In this document: one piece after another, positions 57,921 through 64,000 of the stretch | Layout of the letters: every line of letters begins with the position of its first letter | Position numbering within the stretch: position 1 is the stretch's first letter | Source of the DNA: Phyllostachys edulis | Lineage: Eukaryota > Streptophyta > Magnoliopsida > Poales > Poaceae | Assembly: GCA_036346405.1 (NCBI GenBank) | Contig: CM070562.1 | Coordinates: 75,287,482-75,351,481 of the forward strand | Direction of reading: 5' to 3' | Length of the DNA: 64,000 nucleotides | Made by a program: the position numbers and the translations under genes | The notes under the pieces: model-generated | Database searches by the model: none | Told to the model about the DNA's origin: nothing | What the model saw: only the letters and a program-made list of their open reading frames with translations

Positions 57921-59010
57921 TAGGGATGAAAACGGATCGGATAGTTTCCGACCGATCCAGATGGAAACAGATTCGGATTGTCTCAGATTGGATTTTTCTC
58001 GGATAATTTTTGGATCGGAAACGAATTCGGATTTTTTTGTTAGAAACAGAAACGAATACAGTAGACATGCTATCCGGCGGATACGAATACAGATTATCCG
58101 GATAAGACCAAGTCCGGATATCCGGATTTTGGCCCAAAAGAGGATTTCAGCCCAAAAGAGAAAAGGAGATTTTAATTGATTTTTGAATATCAGAAAATGC
58201 AACAAATCAAATAGCCTTTTAGAAAATAGCAAATAGAGTTCAAAAATTCTAGAAAAAATCACAGAAATTCCTTGAATTATTTTGAACTTAATAAAATTAA
58301 TTCCAAGTTAAAGTTTGTTTTTATTTTTGCACATAAATTATTTTTAATTTTTTAAAAATAGGAAAAACCTTTTAAAATCCAGATAATTCACAAAATTAAT
58401 TATTTTCCTTTTTCACTTTAAATCCAATAAAATCCCAGAAATCTCAATAAATTTTATTTTTGACATTAAAAACTAGGAAATTAAATAATTGACTTTATTT
58501 TATTTTTTCTTTTGAACCAAAAAACTCTTTTAAATCTCATAAAATCCAATAAAATAACAAATTTATTAATTTTATTTTTGGTAACATACTTTGGGATGTT
58601 AAAGTCATTTGCGTATAGATTAACCATTTAGCCTTGTTGATGTTAGTGTGAACTAAGTTTTATGTATATGATGAACTAAGTGTGAATGTGTGATGATTTG
58701 TGACTTTGTGAGTTATGACTTATGAGCTAAATATGGTAAACTAAGTGTTATATCTGCGATGAACTAGTTAATACAACTTGCTAGTGCCAATGTTATGTGT
58801 GGTTGCTGAAAATATGAACAATTCATGAATGTTTGCATCAAATAAACTAGTTATATGTTTTCATTAATTTCTGGCATATAATTTAAGGGGTTTTCATGTT
58901 CCAAAAAATATCCGCAACCGTATTTGTTTCAATTCGTATTTGCTCCGTATTCATGTTCAATATTATTCGTATCCGTATTCGTATCCTGATCCGAAAAAAA
59001 TATGAAAATA
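57921..59010. mobile_element. hAT-like non-autonomous sequence (Ac/Ds type end)
   Basis: TAGGGATGAAAACGGATCGG at 57921 is the common left end of Ac-like hAT elements in grasses. It is followed by many short CGGAT/ATCCG words in both orientations (57940-58130), and inverted counterparts (ATTCGTATCCGTATTCG, ATCCGAAAA) reappear at 58930-59000. The mirror of the left end is not complete near 59010, so the right end is truncated or diverged. No transposase is present. Confidence 0.55.
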
Positions 59011-59020
59011 AATATACTAA

Positions 59021-59047
59021 CCCCCACCCACCCACCCACCCACCCAC
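59021..59047. repeat. (CCCA)n microsatellite
   Basis: About six CCCA units in tandem. Confidence 0.9.
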
Positions 59048-59739
59048 AAAACCACAAACCCGGCTGCCGCCCCTTCCCCATCCCACGCCCCTCCAGTTCT
59101 TGGCCTTTTCCTTTTGGTTCTTGCTGTTTTCTGCCTCTGGGTTGTTTCTTTTTGGGTTTTTGTATGGATTTCTGTTGTTCGTGTGTTTGTTCCCTTCTTC
59201 TTGAGGATCGTGTTTCTCTCTTGCCTTCGTTCTCCTGTGGAGTCCCAGCGGGGTGGAGAGGACAGAGCCACCACGCCGCCGCCGCTTCGCGCCCTCACCG
59301 ACGAAGCAAGGAGAATCAGGAGGAGGAGGAGGGGAGGGCGCGATGGGGAGGAGGGGAGGGCGCGATGGAGAAGGGGGAGGGCACACCGTGCAGCGGGATG
59401 GGTGAGCTTGAGGTAGGAGAGTGTTGGCGCGACGCGTGACGGGGTGAGGGAGGCGCGCACGTGCGGGCGGTGGACGGGGGTGTCGCGAGGGGAGGAGGAG
59501 GGCGCCACTCGAGCAGGTGGCAGCGGCCGGCTGCGGTACGAGGGGGCAAGCTGCCATCTTCTTTTTCCCTTGCTTTTTTATCTCTCGATCTGCCTTGTTC
59601 TTTCAATTTTTTCCTTTGGTTTTCATTTTTTAGTCTGCATCTGGCTTTCCGTTTGGAGTTCTTTTAGTTTGTTGCCTTTCCTTTTGTTTCGGTACTTTTG
59701 TTTTTCGTTCCGCTTGTTTTCTTGGTCTCGGTCCAGTGG
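59048..59739. other. GC-rich DNA resembling a 5' leader
   Basis: Alternates T-rich and GC-rich blocks, with a directly repeated GGGAGGGCGCGATGG word near 59333-59367. Many overlapping frames exist on both strands, without motifs. It may be the leader of the exon-like region that follows. Confidence 0.35.
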
Positions 59740-59883
59740 TCTTCGATTGATAGACGCCGAAGAGAGGGCTGTAAAGCTTCAACAGGATGTCAAAACAGAT
59801 TTTGAAACAATCTTGCATGAGGGCACAAGCTTTCTTGAGAAAGCGAAAGAGGAGACTGCGTATCATTCAGAGGCCAACCGCTG
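59740..59883 (+). other. Exon-like coding fragment, unknown protein
   Basis: A 45-codon stretch with protein-like composition (LIDAEERAVKLQQDVKTDFE, ILHEGTSFLEKAKEETAYHS) is charged and probably helical. It ends at a TGA at 59881, and a CTAG|GTAAAT donor-like site follows near 59894. It could be an exon of a captured or decayed gene. No family was recognised. Confidence 0.4.
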
Positions 59884-59899
59884 AAAGGAACTAGGTAAA

Positions 59900-61876
59900 T
59901 CGCACTAAATTCAGAGTGATTTCAAATGAAAAGTTCTACAACTTGCAAGTTATCGCGAACTTTCTGCATGCAACTGATGTGTTCCTCACTTACTGCTCTA
60001 TTTCACAGAGAAAATAATGTTTTATTGGTGTAATTTAACTTTCATATTCCAGTTAGGCTATAGAGGTTATAAACTGAAAGTCTGGAAACAACTTTAGGTG
60101 TTACTAAGAAATATACAGCACGTAGTACATACTGAAGAATGAGTTTGCATCAGTTTGAGCAGTCATAATAAAGAAAAAGAGATAAGTAAGATTTCTTTTC
60201 TATTTGAATTTAGCTTGTTCCCCTCTCACCAAAGATGGCCAGCTATTTTCACATAACCAGTGTACATGTTCGTGTGATAAAGATGGATGCGCATTGGTTG
60301 AACCAATTGTGTGCCAATGGTATATATAGACTGCACACTAATACCTTATAGAAAAAATGCATACGTGTTGTCTAGCGGCTGTTCAGCTCTTGCGTATATC
60401 AGTAAAGAAAATATGACCCACGAATTGATTTTTGCCGCCATTGGCGATCTCATACCTTCTTATATTGGGTGGCATTCTCATACCAGTTGCTCATTCAACA
60501 GTTAATATTTTGATCCGCTAATTTTTGTCTGTTCGTCCTACATAATCTATCTTTCATTAGGTGTCTATAAGGAGGTGAGTAAAGACGCAGAAGGTATCAT
60601 CTATTGGAGTTTTCTACATGTGGTGAGATTTGCAAGTTGCAAGGAATCCTGACAGTCTCAGGGAGTTGTAGTCATCTAGGAAGCTAATTTTGCCATAACA
60701 GCTTTATTCCCTTCAAGGTGAGCATCATTTCCTTCTCTTATCTTTCTTTCATGTCAGATCACGTGCCAGTTCATGTCCAATGAGGTAGTCTCAGAGAGGG
60801 AGTCCAGCAGAGTGAACAACGCAAAGCTAAATTTCATAAGCATCTTGATCAGAACTATGGATAAAATTCTCAAAAATATCCCTTGGGGTGATGGCTTCCC
60901 ATCTCACCATGCTAAGCAACAAAAGGTCATCTGTTCTTTGGAATATGCAATTCTCAATAATATTGTCGAACTGTCTTAAGAGATTTAAATTCTTCTGAAC
61001 CAATTGAAGTCAATACCTTTCCTTAACCAACTCATCAGAACATCTCTCTTGCATATATTCAATGATCATGTCGCAGTAAAAGCAATTTGATGTGTTCTTG
61101 TTTTAATGTGCTATTGACAGATCACTGATTTGTGGAGAATAGCACTTGCAAGTTAGAATTGAGGAATCAGCATAAGACCACTATACTAAACATTTATTTA
61201 ATGTTAATGTTAAATCATCTCATGGAAGTGCATCCAACCTGATTAGCAGTTTGATTGTTGATAATATGACCCCCAATGATTATTCCTTTTAGTTTTCAAA
61301 TTTTTACCGAAATTGTACTCACTATATCCTTTAATGATTCTATTTTTCTTTGTTACAACAAGTAGCAGTTAGCCATGCTATAAAGATGGACAGAGACAAG
61401 TGCATGGCAGGAGCTTCCGGCGACCGGTGCTTGTGCGCCTTTACAAACAGCCGATGTGAATACTTACAGATTGTAGTTTGTTACCCTTCGTTCTTTTGTA
61501 TGTAGCCTCTATCAGAATTCACTTTGTGTTGAAATCCTGTTGTGAGGGTCTCTTACTGTTTTGATGAAAAACATATAACTTAATTTGCACATGGCTCCTG
61601 TTCTATATATATATTTGTATGTGACTTGATCTGGTAAACGGCAATAGCTCTATAATTCAGACTGACTGTAGAGATGCTTTGCATCATATTTTTGTAGATT
61701 TTATTTTAAGGCCACTACTTTTAGGGATGTCTCTTCGATACCATAGCTTTGATAATGACAGATTGGCTTCTGAAGAAACTAGCATTATCTAATACTGACA
61801 AAACAAAAAAAAAACATTAGTTTAGAAAGGTCTTTCAGAGTAATTCTACCCATTTTCCGATCTAGTAGAAGAAAAT
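59900..61876. other. AT-rich DNA with possible decayed exons
   Basis: Short protein-like frames occur at 60773-60979 and near 61380-61480 (MDRDKCMAGASGDRCLCAFT), separated by AT-rich, intron-like DNA. No start, splice or family evidence ties them into one gene. Confidence 0.35.
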
Positions 61877-62280
61877 GCAGGGCGGTAGCTCCAATTGGGC
61901 CGATACGTGGGTTTTTGGGCAGCGAGAGAACTGTTCTTACAGGCACACGGACACAACCAGTATTTCAGCCCATGCACAGCTTTTTGTGAATTTTTGGCCT
62001 TCTGCCTACAGATAAATCTTCACTTTAGAGCCAACAAAACTGGCTCAGATCAGACACACGAGCAAACCTTAAACCGAGCTCAATGATTCATCACAGTGAA
62101 CGAGCTAACTCGAGTTCCACCAACCAGAGCACCAGTCTTGTTCAGGATCGTGTCCAGTCTTAGTTGGCATTTTGACAGAAATCGTACTAAGTAGTACGAG
62201 ACTATGAGAGTGAGATGACTGTTAGTCTGTTGCAGTTTAAGAGACTAACCGTCTTTGTTAATTACGACCAACTTAACCCG
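61877..62280 (+). repeat. 406-bp dispersed repeat, copy 2
   Basis: Same orientation as 44041-44446, starting GCAGGGCGGTAGCTC and ending CCAACTTAACCCG. Sequences beyond both ends differ between the copies, so the repeat limits are well defined. Confidence 0.8.
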
Positions 62281-63816
62281 GCGACGTCTACTGATCGTAC
62301 AGATACTATAGTTTGCCATTACATGCAAAAACCAATTAAGTCAAGATTATAACTAATAATTTTCCTCTAATCTTGACATGCCGACGCACCGTTACGGATC
62401 GCCTGCAACCTCTTACCACACGTAGTGGCTTTCTCCTTGTTGCCACACGCAGCGGCTCCTCTTGCACGACTCATCGCGCCATTGGCGGTCTTCAATACTT
62501 ATCTCCAAAAAGTTCCGCCTTCCCACTTGGCACGGGTTAGCAACACAAGTTCCCTTTATGTGTCACCGAATCCATGCTCGCAGCCGCTTCTCTACCACGT
62601 GGTGCACTCCGCCTTGAGGGGCAGTACAATCGCCCTCACCACGGGATCACACTTGAGGGACATTGCAGTCATTCCCGCCATCCGCGACCGTGAACATGGG
62701 TGCCACCGTAGCCCATGCATTTGGCAGTTCTTTTCGCTGGGACATGGAGATCGACAGTACATTCATCAATCTTTTCTTGTCGGTTGACGACGACGTTCCT
62801 TAGTAGCAGGTATTTAGGAGACATACTGCCACCACTCTTCACCGCTACCTCTTTATCACCACAACTTCGCCGCCATTGGTACAACTTACCGGATGACTCC
62901 GACCTCCGATTTTTCTTGCGACGATGGCCTCCATGCCATCGCCGTTTGTCGGCCTCATGCCGACTCGTTTCCCAGTGACTTCGCACCAGCTCACCTTGTT
63001 GTCACCGGCCTCCACCTCCCGTGGAGACTACTGTCGTTGGCCTACTCCACGGAAATAACGTCGCCGCCGCTGGTGTGCACGTCACGTGCGATTCTAGCAC
63101 ACCGCGCTAGCCTCGCTCTAGCCGCATGGACCTTCGTCGTCGTGCTCCTGAGCGCATGGTGATGCAGCCGGCTCATCACCCGCACCTATGCACCTTCGCC
63201 CAAACGCTCCGGCTCTCCTCACCGCGGAGCCACATGCTCTACGTTGGCGTTGCCGTCGCGCTGTTTACGCGGCGCCAAAGACACCTGCGGCATCGCACCG
63301 CGGTGGCCCTCGCACCAAGACACCGTGTATGCTGCTCGCCGCCACGCCTGCGGCACGACTAGGGTGGCCATTGCAGTATGCATGCAGGCACACCCGCGCG
63401 CATGCGTACTTTGTTTGGCGCCCCAGATGCACCCACTCTCGGCTGCGGCCATGCGACACGCCCCGCGCCTTTTTCACCTCCGCACCTTGTGCCGCACTGG
63501 CCGAACGCCGCTGAACCCGGAGCCGCGTTGCGCATGCCCTGGGCCGAGCCGCCGTCGCACCACCAAGGGCTGAGCCGCTGCGCCGCGACCATGCCGCGCC
63601 CAAAGCCGTCGCCTCCAAGCAACGCCGGCACGTTCGTCGCGAGCACCTTGGACAGCTGCTCCACGTTGGGCTCTAGCTGCTCCTTCTGGTCCTCGAACAG
63701 GTTCTGCGCCATCGCCAGATTCGCCTGCTCCGTCGGGTACCATGCCGTGCCACCGACGCCACACCGTGCCCTGCCGCTGGCGCCAGCTGGTGGACACTCT
63801 CCTCACATTGAACCTT
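62281..63816 (-). other. GC-rich interior next to a minus-strand primer site
   Basis: Lies downstream, on the minus strand, of the tRNA-Met primer site at 63817-63828, so it should be leader or gag of an LTR element. A Met at 63712 starts LFEDQKEQLEPNVEQLSKVL-type sequence with coiled-coil character, but beyond about 35 residues the composition turns to GC-driven low complexity. No gag, RT or integrase motif was found, so the element is non-autonomous or broken here. Confidence 0.4.
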
Positions 63817-63828
63817 GCTCTGATACCA
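63817..63828 (-). other. tRNA-Met primer binding site
   Basis: On the minus strand TGGTATCAGAGC lies two bases after an LTR ending CTGACA. It is a perfect match to the plant initiator tRNA-Met primer site. Confidence 0.85.
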
Positions 63829-63830
63829 AA

Positions 63831-64000
63831 TGTCAGCCACGCCGGTGTACCACTCACGCGAGAATGCTTGGACGCACGCACACGAACACTCTGGAACGCA
63901 GAGAAAGGAAGAAGAACACGCAAGGCACAAATATTTTTTAGTGCTGCCGAACTTATCAGCTTTTCAGACTTTTCCTTCTTTTATTCTGATCAAGAGGCTC
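63831..64000 (-). repeat. Partial LTR running off the window
   Basis: In plus orientation it begins TGTCAGCCACG, the complement of an LTR 3' end (CGTGGCTGACA), and continues to the window edge. The position directly beside the primer site marks it as the 5' LTR of a minus-strand element. The other end is outside the window. Confidence 0.75.

Noticed and set aside
57810..58262. 150-codon minus-strand frame with Ile/Arg repeats
   Set aside because: It results from repeated CGGAT/ATCCG words in the hAT-like end region.
63126..63941. Six overlapping 80-190-codon frames at the right edge
   Set aside because: GC-rich shadows on both strands. Apart from a short Met-initiated stretch at 63712 nothing is protein-like.

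Overview
This window looks like a repeat-dense intergenic stretch of a grass (Poaceae) nuclear genome, most likely rice or a close relative. The basis is the transposon community (Copia, chromovirus-type and Tat-type Gypsy, CACTA, hAT, Helitron, LINE, Stowaway-like MITE), plant-type introns, and captured plant gene fragments (CCCH-RRM protein, Mediator MED28, a plant coiled-coil protein). The species is an inference. No rRNA, tRNA or CRISPR array was seen. The only credible intact host gene is a small two-exon secreted-protein gene on the minus strand (42769-43296). Nearly everything else is transposon, much of it nested.

Layout. 1-774: unassigned flank. 775-7624: complete Ty1-copia element with 98-99% identical LTRs and a perfect GTTTA target duplication, but heavily broken coding DNA. 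7945-9180: 5'-truncated LINE on the minus strand. 9196-11188: DNA transposon with long diverged inverted ends, carrying exons and an intron of a CCCH-RRM gene. 11246-11467: Stowaway-like MITE. 11582-28389: a 16.8-kb minus-strand Ty3-gypsy chromovirus with unusually long LTRs (6.3 and 5.35 kb) and a perfect CTAGC target duplication. Its LTRs contain arrays of GGAGGTC motifs and about 40-bp palindromes, and one LTR holds a 932-bp gene-like insertion. 28467-32337: a unit with inverted ends bounded on both sides by (TA)n microsatellite, holding a small hAT-like element.

32338-42495: a 10.2-kb non-autonomous Helitron inserted at A/T in a TA/TG microsatellite. It carries fragments of MED28 and a coiled-coil gene, a nested 3.9-kb hAT element with a dead but nearly full-length transposase, and a 726-bp tandem duplication. 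42769-43296: host gene. About 45000-48990: a 3'-truncated Tat-type Gypsy with gag-protease only. About 49850-57567: remains of a CACTA element whose transposase lost its catalytic core and is split near its first codons by a 4.5-kb solo Gypsy LTR (51921-56404, TCACT duplication). 57921-59010: hAT-like non-autonomous sequence. 59015-62280: exon-like fragments and a second copy of a 400-bp repeat also present at 44041. 63831-64000: end of an LTR with a tRNA-Met primer site, the start of a minus-strand LTR retroelement running off the window.

Functionally the window records successive insertions. Most open frames are transposon remnants or chance frames in GC-rich or microsatellite DNA. The points most worth a second look are the gene-capturing Helitron, the palindrome arrays in two different Gypsy LTR families, the gene-like insertion inside one LTR, and a pattern of LTR differences that may reflect sequence quality.
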